64,000 nt of DNA from Lewinella sp038528965 (lineage in GTDB: Bacteria > Bacteroidota > Bacteroidia > Chitinophagales > Saprospiraceae), in assembly GCA_038528965.1 (NCBI GenBank), contig JBCBEC010000012.1, forward strand, positions 62,001 through 126,000, read 5' to 3'. The notes beneath the pieces were generated by a model. It did not search any database and had not been told where the DNA came from. It saw only the letters and a list, made by a program, of their open reading frames with translations. Both the position numbers and the translations under genes were made by a program. The number at the start of each line of letters is the position of its first letter. Position 1 is the stretch's first letter. Shown piece by piece: positions 52,930 through 61,919 of the stretch.

Positions 52930-53412
52930 AAGCCTACCGTTTTCTTGTAAAAAACGCACATTTTATCTAGTTTTGCTACCGAACAATAACTGAAGCCCAG
53001 TTACTTTCCCCCATTTAGACAACTAAAGATCTAATGCTACAGAGATCTTTTTAATTGAATTGTTCACTTCCTATTCGGTAGGAAGTTTAAACATAAAGAT
53101 TCGCGAAATCCCCTTTTGAAGTTGGATTTTTATTAGCAGCCATGGTATATTTCTACTATGGCTGTTTTTTATTTGCCTATCCCAGTTAAGGCGAACCGAC
53201 CTTGGGTTCAATAAGGATATCGTCCGATGTTTTGTCCTCCAAAATAAATGAATATTGATCTTCGTGCTATTTAAAGCTATGAGCACGCAAAGGCCTGGGT
53301 ACACTGCAATAAATCAATAAATTCATTATTTGACACTCATTGGTTTGAACCACAGTTGCTCTACTCCGTTTTTTCGCCTACCTTATGCTAAGGGCCAACA
53401 AGTATAATAGGA
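52930..53412. other. 483-bp spacer with three hairpins before the sigma factor
   Basis: Three separate perfect inverted repeats are seen: AAAGATCT/AGATCTTT (53025-53032/53043-53050), ACTTCCTA/TAGGAAGT (53066-53073/53079-53086) and CAGCCAT/ATGGCTG (53137-53143/53158-53164, with T-run). The first and third fit terminators of the DUF3109 gene; the second has no T-run. No ORF of interest. Confidence 0.5.
53137..53170 (+). terminator. Rho-independent terminator
   Basis: CAGCCAT (53137-53143) with ATGGCTG (53158-53164) and six Ts (53165-53170). Probably ends the DUF3109 transcript and insulates the sigma gene. Confidence 0.7.
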
Positions 53413-53955
53413 TTGACCGAACAGCTACGACAATGGCAGGAGCTTCGGGAAGGAAAGCGAACGGCACTGGAGTATTTCTTCCGGTGTTACTATTCCGAAA
53501 TGTACCAGTATGCTGCGGCTTTATTACCAGACGAAGTCAGCGTTCAAGACCAGGTGCAGCAATTTTTCTTAGGAATGTGGGAAAAGCACGGTCAGCTGCC
53601 CGCCAAGGTTAAGGTCAAATCTTATCTGTTTCAATCATTACGCTTCGCTATTATTGATGAACTCCGCCGCCGCCAACGCAGCCGGATTGTGCTATGGGAA
53701 AATAATGATCATCGCTTTGAGTGGCGTACGGCCGCGTTGGAACAGACGGACTACGTAGAGAATACTCAGCTGCAAGAAGCCCTGAAAAGCTTGTCTCCCA
53801 CCCAGCAAGAAATTATTTTTCTACGCTTTTTTAACCGTATTCCGTATCCGGAGATCGCCGAGATTATGGGCATGCGCTACCAATCTGTTCGCAATGCAGC
53901 ACACCGCGGATTCAAAAAAATGCGAACTATTCTAAAAAAAGATTATCCAGCCTGA
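53413..53955 (+). CDS. ECF-type RNA polymerase sigma factor
   Basis: 180 residues from TTG at 53413 (LTEQLRQWQELREG); the frame has a stop at 53389-53391, so no ATG start fits. Region 2 (residues ~22-90) reads FFRCYYSEMYQYAAALL, QDQVQQFFLGMWEKHGQLPA, KSYLFQSLRFAIIDELRRRQRS, and region 4 (~120-172) LKSLSPTQQEIIFLRFFNRI, PYPEIAEIMGMRYQSVRNAA with the HTH. It resembles the Bacteroidota sigma-70 family FecI-like group. Controlled by the FecR protein encoded 277 bp downstream; target promoter presumably of the receptor gene. The gap contains a GGTAC-rich inverted repeat. Confidence 0.92.
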   Translation: MTEQLRQWQELREGKRTALEYFFRCYYSEMYQYAAALLPDEVSVQDQVQQFFLGMWEKHGQLPAKVKVKSYLFQSLRFAIIDELRRRQRSRIVLWENNDHRFEWRTAALEQTDYVENTQLQEALKSLSPTQQEIIFLRFFNRIPYPEIAEIMGMRYQSVRNAAHRGFKKMRTILKKDYPA

Positions 53956-54055
53956 GTACAGTTTGCTGATTGGTTCGTCATTTAAGTAGAATAACGTGAG
54001 CTTTGCACCTAGCCGATATGCTTTCAGTACAGAGAACACAGAGGCAAACCTCACC

Positions 54056-54141
54056 GTACTAGGTACTTAGTATTTGGTACTTGGTATAAGGTTAAACTTG
54101 TATCGATTAAATCCAAGTACTGCGTACCAAGTACCCGGTAC
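54056..54141. repeat. 29-bp imperfect inverted repeat built of GGTACTTGG units
   Basis: Left arm 54056-54084 (GTACTAGGTACTTAG...) and right arm 54113-54141 (CCAAGTACTGCGTACCAAG...) are 22/29 complementary around a 28-nt loop. It is made of three repeated GTAC(T)TNGG-like units in each arm. It lies between the sigma and fecR genes and may be an operator or an RNA hairpin that uncouples their expression. Confidence 0.6.
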
Positions 54142-54232
54142 CGTGAACTTCGAGCAGTTAGAACTACTGATTATCGGCTAGCTAAACTCGAAGCTTACAT
54201 TAGAATAACAATCTTGCGCCACGCTTTTGGCT

Positions 54233-55192
54233 ATGCAAACAATAGAAGACCTCTTAGTTGATGACCGTTTTGTCGAGTGGGTTTTGTCCAATGGGCAAAA
54301 GCACAATACACATTGGCAAGCGTGGATGCAAGAGGCGGAAGGGCGCCAGGCCATAGCCGAAGAAGCACGGGCATTGATCCTGAACTTGCAGCGCCCGGAG
54401 GTTTCAGTGCCTTCAACGGAGTCTGCGTGGCAACAGCTAGAACAACAGCTTGAGTTGCACCCTCCCGTACGACGAATACGGACTTGGTGGAGAGTGGCAG
54501 CAGCAGTGGTAGCCTTAGTTTCTTTGGCTTGGTTGCTGTGGCCAGCCCCGCGCGAATACCAAACGGCTTACGGTGAACTACAACAGCTTACACTGCCTGA
54601 TGGTACAGCTGTAGACCTCAGAGCCAATTCTACCCTTTGGTGGGAAGGAGATTGGGCAGCAGGCGGTATCCGCGAGGTGTACCTGGATGGGGAGGCCTAC
54701 TTTCAAGTGACACCAGCTGCGGAGCACAACGGGATGGCCTTTGTTGTTAAGGCGGACCCCCTACAAGTGCAGGTGCTGGGAACAGGATTTAATGTAGTAA
54801 ACCGCCCAGAGCGCACTACCGTAACCCTGATTGAAGGAAAAGTAGAAGTGCAAGCCTCAGGCGCTGAAAAGAGTGAGTTAAGACCAAATGACCATTATAT
54901 CTGGCAAGCAGCAAGCCAGCAAGATGAAATTCAGACCATTGCCGAGCCCAAGTTCTATACGAGCTGGCGAGAGCAGGTTTGGCATTTTGAACAAACACCA
55001 TTACGCGAAATAGCTCAACAACTGGAGCATGACTACGGCAAAACTGTTGTCATTGAAGATGCTCAGTTGGTAGAAAAGAAATTGAGTGGTTCGGCACCCG
55101 CCAAGAATTTGGAAAGCCTGGTAAAGGGAATTACAACTTCCTTGGGAATTCAGGCTGAAATCAAATCGGATCAAATCATTTTCACCCCATAG
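54233..55192 (+). CDS. FecR-family anti-sigma factor
   Basis: 319 residues from ATG 54233 (MQTIEDLLVDDRFVEW; a TTG at 54227 gives two more). Cytosolic ~85 residues, one membrane helix (~WWRVAAAVVALVSLAWLLW, 85-103), then the periplasmic FecR domain: YQTAYGELQQLTLPDGTAVD, LRANSTLWWEGDWAAGGIRE, VYLDGEAYFQVTPAAEHNG, VQVLGTGFNVVNRPERTTVT, LIEGKVEVQASG, and C-terminal STN-like DUF4974 (LREIAQQLEHDYGKTVVIED). It should hold the sigma factor and release it when the receptor's STN domain signals. Paired with the sigma gene upstream. Confidence 0.95.
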   Translation: MQTIEDLLVDDRFVEWVLSNGQKHNTHWQAWMQEAEGRQAIAEEARALILNLQRPEVSVPSTESAWQQLEQQLELHPPVRRIRTWWRVAAAVVALVSLAWLLWPAPREYQTAYGELQQLTLPDGTAVDLRANSTLWWEGDWAAGGIREVYLDGEAYFQVTPAAEHNGMAFVVKADPLQVQVLGTGFNVVNRPERTTVTLIEGKVEVQASGAEKSELRPNDHYIWQAASQQDEIQTIAEPKFYTSWREQVWHFEQTPLREIAQQLEHDYGKTVVIEDAQLVEKKLSGSAPAKNLESLVKGITTSLGIQAEIKSDQIIFTP

Positions 55193-55425
55193 GATCAAAC
55201 AGCCCCAATAAAGAGCTGCCCCGAATTACAAAAAATAATCTGACTAGCCATAGTCCATGGTAGGTGACTCCCCTTTTATCACCTCCTGTTGGAAAGAACG
55301 ATGGTGACGCCTATTTGGAAAGTACAATTTGGCTCAATAGGCTAAGGGATAGATACTGGTCTGCAGTGTCCTGGGATGTTTATGCCCGCACTACAAGACT
55401 GGAATGCCAGATTAAATGACCACTA

Positions 55426-58383
55426 ATGTATATGGGATCAATTACAAGGCGGTTTACTACAGTTTTGGCAGCGTGGCTGCTGACTTTGGTAGTGGTGTGT
55501 CCGCTTTGTGCCCAACAATCAGTGGATACCATCAGCATATCGCTGGAAGCAGGACTTCAGCAATTGGAGGAGCGTCATGGCTCGGCCTTTTTATACGAAG
55601 CCCAACTTCTACGGGGACAACGCATTCCTACCGCTTGGCTCACGGAGACAGATCGTTTAGAAGATATCTTGGATAAGATCAGTGAGGCGACATCTTTAGA
55701 TTTTACCGCTATCGAGGAAGGCTTCTGGGCGGTCCAGCCCCGGCATCCTTATGGCCAAATTCGGGGCTACGTGTATGATCAAGACGGGGAGCCATTGATT
55801 GGGGCATCTGTTTTTCATCCTTCTAGTCAACGCGGTACGCCTACCAATTTGGCCGGCTACTATGAGTTGTGGGTTCCCGCCGGTGAGTTGAGTATACAGA
55901 CCAGTTATATCGGATTCCAGACAGTGGATACGCTGCTTTGGGTGCCTTTTGGGCAAAAAGAAGAGCTTGACTTTTATCTGCCCAGTAGTATAGATCTCAC
56001 AGAAGTAGTAGTGCTGGGGAGTACCCCAAAATCGCTCTCCTATTTAGCTCCTGATAGCCCCGCTGAACAGTTGCGGGTGGAAGAGGAAACCGCACGCTTA
56101 CCGATAGCAGATTTAGGGCAACTGCTGCAATACGCTACTCCTTCTTTCCATTCTACCTACCAAACGTTGAGCGACGGTACAGACCATGTTGATCCTGCAG
56201 CGCTGCGTGGTTTAGGGCCAGATCAGTTGATCGTACTTATCAATGGTCAAAGGCGTCACACTTCGGCTCTGGTAAACGTCAACAATACCGTGGGCCGAGG
56301 TAGTGTAGCTACCGATCTGAATTCCATTCCACTATCAGCAATAGAACGGGTTGAAATTCTACCCGATGGTGCTACCGCACAATATGGATCGGACGCCATA
56401 GCGGGGGTGATTAATATTGTGCTCAAGGAAGCGGATGCGCCATCCTCTGTTCAGTTGGCTTCGGGACTTACCGCAGCTGGTGATGGCTTTCAAGTTGGGG
56501 CCAGTGGCCATTTGGGGCATCATTCAGAACGGCATAATTGGCGCCTGAGTTGGCGCTTGGATAGCCGAAGTGCCGTGAACCGGGCCGGAAATTATACAGG
56601 GGCAATTTTTGGTGATTCTCGTGATCAACGAGCAGATTCTGTGGCTGCGTTTTTTGCCCAAACCGGTTTTGCTGATCAACGCGTAATGGAGGTGGGGAGT
56701 GCTGCTATCCAAAATTTTGGCTTTCTGTTTCAGCACGAACGTAAAGTAGTAGCAGAGGGAGAAGTATACCAGTTTGGCGGTGTAAACCTGCGTCAGGGGC
56801 ATTCACGCGGATTTTATCGCTTCCCTTATCAGACCCGTAAGCAATCGGGCTTGTACCATTGGGGTTTTTCACCTGAGATTCATCCGCAAATTTTTGATGC
56901 CTCGTGGTTGGTGGGCTGGCGCCGGAAATTAGGTGATTGGCACGTTGATTTTAATCAGAATATTGGCGGGAATCAGGTCAGTTTTATTATTGAAAACTCT
57001 AACAATGCCTCCCTCGGTTTACAGTCTCCTACCACAGCCAACGCAGGTAGTCTTTTGTACGGACAATTGATCAGCAAAGGTGATGCAACACGAGTTTCTA
57101 AGAATGGCCGAACGGCTTGGCATGTTGGCCTACAGTGGCGCAATGAGTTATTTAAGCAGACGGATGGTGACGAATGGAGCTGGAAAAATTACAGCTATGA
57201 CGGGATCAATCCACCACATAAAGAAGGGGGGATACAAGTGTTTCCGGGGTACCGTCCTACTCATCGCACCAGGAATTGGCGCTCCTCCTTATCTGCCTAT
57301 GTATTGCTTAATCACCACTTCAATGATCAGTGGCGTTACGCGGTTGCTGTTCGGAGTGAAAGTTGGGAAGAAATAGGGACTTTCCTTACGGGCAAGCTAG
57401 CAGTCAGCCGCATCTGGCCTTCGGGTTTACGGATACAAACAGTGCTGAACTCGGGCTTACGTCCTCCGTCTCTTGGGCAGGCCTACTTCAGTAGCCAAAG
57501 CTTACAGTTTATTTCCGCTGGAGATAAGCTGATTGGGGCGGAAATAGCACAGCTCAATAGTGAACATCCGTTGGTGACTGACCTGTTGGGACAGCCGTTG
57601 CAACCGGAACGCTCTTTTAATTACTCGCTTCGCCTACATTGGCCAATAGCAGAAAACAAGACGTTTAGTGCGACGGCCTATCGCATCAATATTCAGGATC
57701 GCATTGTACTGGGGAGTCAGTTGGATGGGCGTGATCACAGCATGCTATATGATCTTTTAGAAACTAATGACTTGGATAAGGTCCAGTTCTTCTCCAACTC
57801 CATTGAGACGGCTACCTGGGGGCTTGATCTGGGCTATGAACAACAGTGGTCCGTTGGCGTCAATGATGAGCTGCGTTTGCGACTTGTTGGTAGCATTAAC
57901 CGAACTCGATTATCGGGTATTAAGCTACCTGAACCACTGCAAGGCTTAGAGCATATAGTCTTTAATCGCCAGGATCAGGCTCGCCTGGAGTATGCCCAAC
58001 CACAGAGTAAGGCGATTGCCCAGTTGAGTTGGTTCCATCAGCAGCTAAGTATCAATCTACAGTCCACCCGTTTTGGTCGGGTGACCTATCGGCATCCCGC
58101 TGATGGGCAGTCCGACAATTGGATATATAACGGCTATACCGGGGCGGTTGAAACTCGAGATCAGACTTTCAGTCCAAAGTGGATTACTGATCTGGCACTA
58201 CAATGGCAGGTGCGAAAGTACTTAAGGTATGGCCTACAAATTCGCAATGTTTTTGATGTCTACCCTGACGAACACCAACACAGCGCTAACACGAACGACG
58301 GTACTTTTCGCTACAGTCGCTATGTGCAGCAGTTCGGTGTTTGGGGGCAGCATTTTTTGATCAGCTGCCAATTTAGTTGGTAA
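55426..58383 (+). CDS. TonB-dependent receptor with STN signalling domain (tandem receptor 1)
   Basis: 985 residues: signal peptide (1-30, ends CPLCAQ), STN domain (~35-105; ISLEAGLQQLEERHGSAFLY ... LDFTAIEEGFWAVQ), carboxypeptidase-D-like beta-sandwich (~110-195; IRGYVYDQDGEPLIGASVFH), plug (~210-330; SDGTDHVDPAALRGLGPDQL, VEILPDGATAQYGSDAIAGV) and a 22-strand barrel ending in WGQHFLISCQFSW (terminal aromatic). The STN talks to FecR. Plug homologous to the next receptor. A TonB box is not obvious. No SusD gene is present. Substrate unknown: siderophore, cobalamin, peptide or glycan are open. Confidence 0.95.
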   Translation: MYMGSITRRFTTVLAAWLLTLVVVCPLCAQQSVDTISISLEAGLQQLEERHGSAFLYEAQLLRGQRIPTAWLTETDRLEDILDKISEATSLDFTAIEEGFWAVQPRHPYGQIRGYVYDQDGEPLIGASVFHPSSQRGTPTNLAGYYELWVPAGELSIQTSYIGFQTVDTLLWVPFGQKEELDFYLPSSIDLTEVVVLGSTPKSLSYLAPDSPAEQLRVEEETARLPIADLGQLLQYATPSFHSTYQTLSDGTDHVDPAALRGLGPDQLIVLINGQRRHTSALVNVNNTVGRGSVATDLNSIPLSAIERVEILPDGATAQYGSDAIAGVINIVLKEADAPSSVQLASGLTAAGDGFQVGASGHLGHHSERHNWRLSWRLDSRSAVNRAGNYTGAIFGDSRDQRADSVAAFFAQTGFADQRVMEVGSAAIQNFGFLFQHERKVVAEGEVYQFGGVNLRQGHSRGFYRFPYQTRKQSGLYHWGFSPEIHPQIFDASWLVGWRRKLGDWHVDFNQNIGGNQVSFIIENSNNASLGLQSPTTANAGSLLYGQLISKGDATRVSKNGRTAWHVGLQWRNELFKQTDGDEWSWKNYSYDGINPPHKEGGIQVFPGYRPTHRTRNWRSSLSAYVLLNHHFNDQWRYAVAVRSESWEEIGTFLTGKLAVSRIWPSGLRIQTVLNSGLRPPSLGQAYFSSQSLQFISAGDKLIGAEIAQLNSEHPLVTDLLGQPLQPERSFNYSLRLHWPIAENKTFSATAYRINIQDRIVLGSQLDGRDHSMLYDLLETNDLDKVQFFSNSIETATWGLDLGYEQQWSVGVNDELRLRLVGSINRTRLSGIKLPEPLQGLEHIVFNRQDQARLEYAQPQSKAIAQLSWFHQQLSINLQSTRFGRVTYRHPADGQSDNWIYNGYTGAVETRDQTFSPKWITDLALQWQVRKYLRYGLQIRNVFDVYPDEHQHSANTNDGTFRYSRYVQQFGVWGQHFLISCQFSW

Positions 58384-58418
58384 GTGATAACTGCAATTTT
58401 TCACCAAATTCAGAAGTT

Positions 58419-61364
58419 ATGAAACGTTTTTATCTACTTTTCTTATGCCTGTTTAGCCTGCTGGTTGTCCAGGCGCAGAATGGTACTATCAGTGGTGCAG
58501 TAGTTGATGGTGATGAGCCATTGATTGGTGTGTCCATTAGTGTAGACGGGACATTGTCGGGAACAGTTACTGATTTTGATGGTAATTATACCCTTGATCT
58601 ACCTCCAGGGAACTACAAGCTTGTGGCAAGTTATGTGGGCTATTCTACCATTGCCCAAAATGCCACGGTAGTAGCCGGAGAAAATACTACGCTGGACTTC
58701 AATATGTCGGAAGGGGTTCTGATTGATGAAGTAGTTGTAACGGGTACACGTGCGTCTAACCGTACAAATCTGGAATCGCCGGTTCCGGTAGATGTAATTA
58801 ATGTAGGAGAGCTCATTTCCAAGTCTCCGCAAGTAAACATCAACCAAATGTTGAACCAAACGGCACCCTCATTCTCATCAAACACCCAGACCATCTCCGA
58901 CGGTACGGACCACATTGACCCTGCTTCCTTAAGAGGATTGGGGCCTGACCAGGTACTGGTATTGGTAAATGGAAAGCGCCGCCACACGACCTCTCTGGTA
59001 AATGTGAACGGAACCTTTGGTAGAGGTAATGTAGGTACGGATTTGAACGCTATTCCCGCCGCTGCAATCTCCAACATTGAAATTCTGCGGGATGGCGCTG
59101 CCGCCCAATACGGAACGGATGCAATTGCCGGTGTAATCAATATTCAACTCCGCCAAGATGTCAATCAATTGGCGGTCAACTTAACTACGGGTGCCAACTT
59201 TACCGACGGCATTGGCCCATTCGGTGGCGAAGAAAGAAGTGCCGACGGTGAAGTAGTAAACCTTGGTCTGAACTACGGTTTGCCACTAGGCGATAATGGT
59301 GGCTTCATCAACTTTACGGGTGAATTTAACTACCGCGGGAAGACCAGCCGTATGCAGGAGTTCAGAGGTCAGATTTTCAATGCCTATAACGGTATTGAGC
59401 GCATTGCCCGTGCTGACGGTGCCGATGTAAGTAATTTGACCTTAGATCAGATTCAGACTTATGCGCAAGATGTTACTTACCTGGACAATAGCACCTTACA
59501 AGCGCTTAATGATCTGACGGACCTCAGCGGCTTAGCGGGTGTATTGGATTTTGACGTAACCGAAGAAGAATTGGCAGCTCGCGACCAAGTGCGTAGCGAT
59601 TACAACATGCTCGTTGGACAATCGGAAGTACGTGGTGGTAAGTTCTTTGCCAATATGGTTATTCCGGTAGGTGATAATGCCGAAGTATACAGCTTTGCTG
59701 GAGCTAGCTATCGCCGGGGCTGTTCTGGTTGTTTCTACCGTTTGCCCGCGCAAAGCCGTACCACAACGTCCATCTATCCAGACGGAACCGTACCCCGGAT
59801 CAACTCTAATATCACCGACCGGAGTTTTGGTGTGGGTATTCGCAGTATGATTGGTTCTTGGAACGCCGACCTCAGTACCGTTTATGGTTTCAATGAGTTC
59901 TTATTCAATATGACCAATACGCACAATGCCACAATTGGCAGTAGTTCACCTACGGACTTTGATGCGGGGGGTCATGACTTTACCCAGTCTACTTCCAATT
60001 TTGATCTTTCTCAGTACTTCGACGGTGTTCTGGGAGAAGGTGTAAACGTAGCCTTTGGTGGTGAGTACCGCGCAGAGAATTTCGGTATTACTCCGGGTTC
60101 TGAGCTATCGTATGGCAACTATGACATCAATGGTAACCTCGTAAATCCGACCACTCCGGATGAATTATTAGTACGCGATTACTTCGGTCGTAACCGACCA
60201 TCTGGTTCCCAGTGTTTTGCTGGTTTCTTGCCAACTAACGCCGTAGATGCACGCCGCTCCAGCGCAGCTTTGTATCTAGATACGGAATTTGACTTTACGG
60301 AGGCCTTTCTCATTGGAGCGGCACTTCGCTTTGAAAACTACTCCGACTTTGGTTCCACCTTCAACTACAAGTTAGTGGGGCGTTATAAAGTGAGCAATAA
60401 CTTTGCCATTCGTGCGGGTACTAGCACGGGCTTCCGGGCACCATCCTTGCACCAGATTCACTTCAGCCGTACCTCTACTATCTTTAGCTTGGTAGATGGA
60501 GTTACGGTACCACAGGAAGTAGGGGTGTTCTCCAACACTTCCCGGGCCGCCGCTTTGCTGGGTATTCCTGAACTAAAAGAAGAAACTTCACAAAGTATTA
60601 GTGCGGGTTTCACGGCTAAGTTTCCTGAAGCTAGCTTACGCCTCACCGTAGATGCCTATCAAATTGGTATTGATGATCGTGTAGTATTGACCGGGCAGTT
60701 CCAGCCAGGTGACGATGAAGAACTACAGAACATCTTTAATCAGGCCGGTGCAACTCGTGCGGCCTTCTTCGCCAATTCGATTAATACGACCTCACAAGGA
60801 CTTGAGATCGTAATTGCCCATTCTGCCCGCTTTGGAGGTGGAGCTGTTCTGCGTAATGATCTGGCTGCTATTTTCTCGCAAACTACTTGGGATCAGGAAG
60901 ACGGTATTAATGCTTCTGACATCTTGAAGGAAAAAGGTTTAGTAGAAACCTACTTTGACCAAACCAGTCGTATTTACCTGGAGCAAGCTGTGCCAAGAGT
61001 AAAGCTGAGTCTTGGTAACACCTTGACCGTTGGCGACCTGACCGTTTACTTGCGTAACACCTATTTTGGTGAAACGACAGAAGCTACCAATGCAGACATC
61101 TTCAACGATGATCTGGAGCTGGAGCCAGACGCGACCATTGACCCCTACAACGACGCTAAGATTGTGACGGACTTGTCCTTAGGTTATAACATTGGTGAAA
61201 ACCTTAACTTCACCGTAGGTGCCAATAATCTGTTGGATGTTTTTCCAGATGAAGCAGACCCTACGTTCCAGTCGAGTGGTCGTTTTCTCTATTCCCGTCG
61301 CTCGCCACAGTTCAGTTTTGGTGGACGCTACTTGTTTGCTCGCGTTGCATTCACACTGAAATAG
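58419..61364 (+). CDS. TonB-dependent receptor without STN domain (tandem receptor 2)
   Basis: 981 residues from MKRFYLLFLCLFSLLVVQAQ at 58419 (a start at 58377 would overlap the previous gene's end by 7 bp). Domains: signal (1-20), carboxypeptidase-D-like (~22-105; GTISGAVVDGDEPLIGVSIS), plug (~118-235; SDGTDHIDPASLRGLGPDQV, VLVLVNGKRRHTTSLVNVNG, IEILRDGAAAQYGTDAIAGV) and barrel to VAFTLK. Plug very similar to receptor 1 (shared SDGTDHxDPA.LRGLGPDQ and DGA.AQYG.DAIAGVINI), so the genes are tandem paralogues. The barrel contains a Cys-rich loop RRGCSGCFYRLPAQSR matching RQGHSRGFYRFPYQTR in receptor 1 but with a CxxC. Cotranscribed (35-bp gap). Confidence 0.95.
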   Translation: MKRFYLLFLCLFSLLVVQAQNGTISGAVVDGDEPLIGVSISVDGTLSGTVTDFDGNYTLDLPPGNYKLVASYVGYSTIAQNATVVAGENTTLDFNMSEGVLIDEVVVTGTRASNRTNLESPVPVDVINVGELISKSPQVNINQMLNQTAPSFSSNTQTISDGTDHIDPASLRGLGPDQVLVLVNGKRRHTTSLVNVNGTFGRGNVGTDLNAIPAAAISNIEILRDGAAAQYGTDAIAGVINIQLRQDVNQLAVNLTTGANFTDGIGPFGGEERSADGEVVNLGLNYGLPLGDNGGFINFTGEFNYRGKTSRMQEFRGQIFNAYNGIERIARADGADVSNLTLDQIQTYAQDVTYLDNSTLQALNDLTDLSGLAGVLDFDVTEEELAARDQVRSDYNMLVGQSEVRGGKFFANMVIPVGDNAEVYSFAGASYRRGCSGCFYRLPAQSRTTTSIYPDGTVPRINSNITDRSFGVGIRSMIGSWNADLSTVYGFNEFLFNMTNTHNATIGSSSPTDFDAGGHDFTQSTSNFDLSQYFDGVLGEGVNVAFGGEYRAENFGITPGSELSYGNYDINGNLVNPTTPDELLVRDYFGRNRPSGSQCFAGFLPTNAVDARRSSAALYLDTEFDFTEAFLIGAALRFENYSDFGSTFNYKLVGRYKVSNNFAIRAGTSTGFRAPSLHQIHFSRTSTIFSLVDGVTVPQEVGVFSNTSRAAALLGIPELKEETSQSISAGFTAKFPEASLRLTVDAYQIGIDDRVVLTGQFQPGDDEELQNIFNQAGATRAAFFANSINTTSQGLEIVIAHSARFGGGAVLRNDLAAIFSQTTWDQEDGINASDILKEKGLVETYFDQTSRIYLEQAVPRVKLSLGNTLTVGDLTVYLRNTYFGETTEATNADIFNDDLELEPDATIDPYNDAKIVTDLSLGYNIGENLNFTVGANNLLDVFPDEADPTFQSSGRFLYSRRSPQFSFGGRYLFARVAFTLK

Positions 61365-61450
61365 ACTATAGCCTAGTTCGCTAGGTTCTACGTTTCCCTA
61401 AGGGAAATAAAACCACTCCGGATCCTGAGGGCGCCTCGTCTAAAATACTT

Positions 61451-61660
61451 GGTGTTCTTAGGTTTCTGGGGTGGTTTTTTTATGGTTGAATTGGTTGAGC
61501 CTACGGCTCTGGTTAGTGGAATTAGTTGGGTTAGTTGAATTAGTTCTTATGTGCCCTTCTATGCCTTATATGGTTCAAAATCTACCTGGGTGTTCTTAGG
61601 TGCCTGGGGGGTTTTTATGGTTGAATTAGTTGAGCCTCCGGAATCGGCTCTGGTTAGTTG
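61451..61660. repeat. Direct repeats and heptad-like TTAGTTG runs in the spacer after receptor 2
   Basis: GGTGTTCTTAGG... to ...GGCTCTGGTTAGT is present at 61451-61519 and again at 61589-61660 (138 bp apart, with small indels). CTTCTATGCCTTATATGGTT at 61556-61575 recurs with one change at 61791-61810. Between are TTAGTTG/GAATTAGTT tandem bits. The spacer 61365-61919 otherwise holds no gene. A stem-like AAAACCACTCCG...GGGGTGGTTTT (61409-61478) could end the receptor transcript. Confidence 0.65.
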
Positions 61661-61919
61661 ATTTGGTGAATTTAGTTGGATCTCCTTCGCAAAGCTGCGG
61701 TGGTCGTAGAATTATGTAGGTAGAATGTGGTTCAAAGAGCGCTTGGTGTTTTTGGTGTATTTGAGTTATGCGTTTATCCTCTTAAATGCTCTTCTATGCC
61801 TCATATGGTTAAGACCTCAGCCGAATCTTCCACAACTATTGTAAGAAAACCCACGTTCATGTTACTAAAGCAATGAAACTGCTGCGGCAGTGATTATTTT
61901 AGCCCAATTACTTAAGTAA

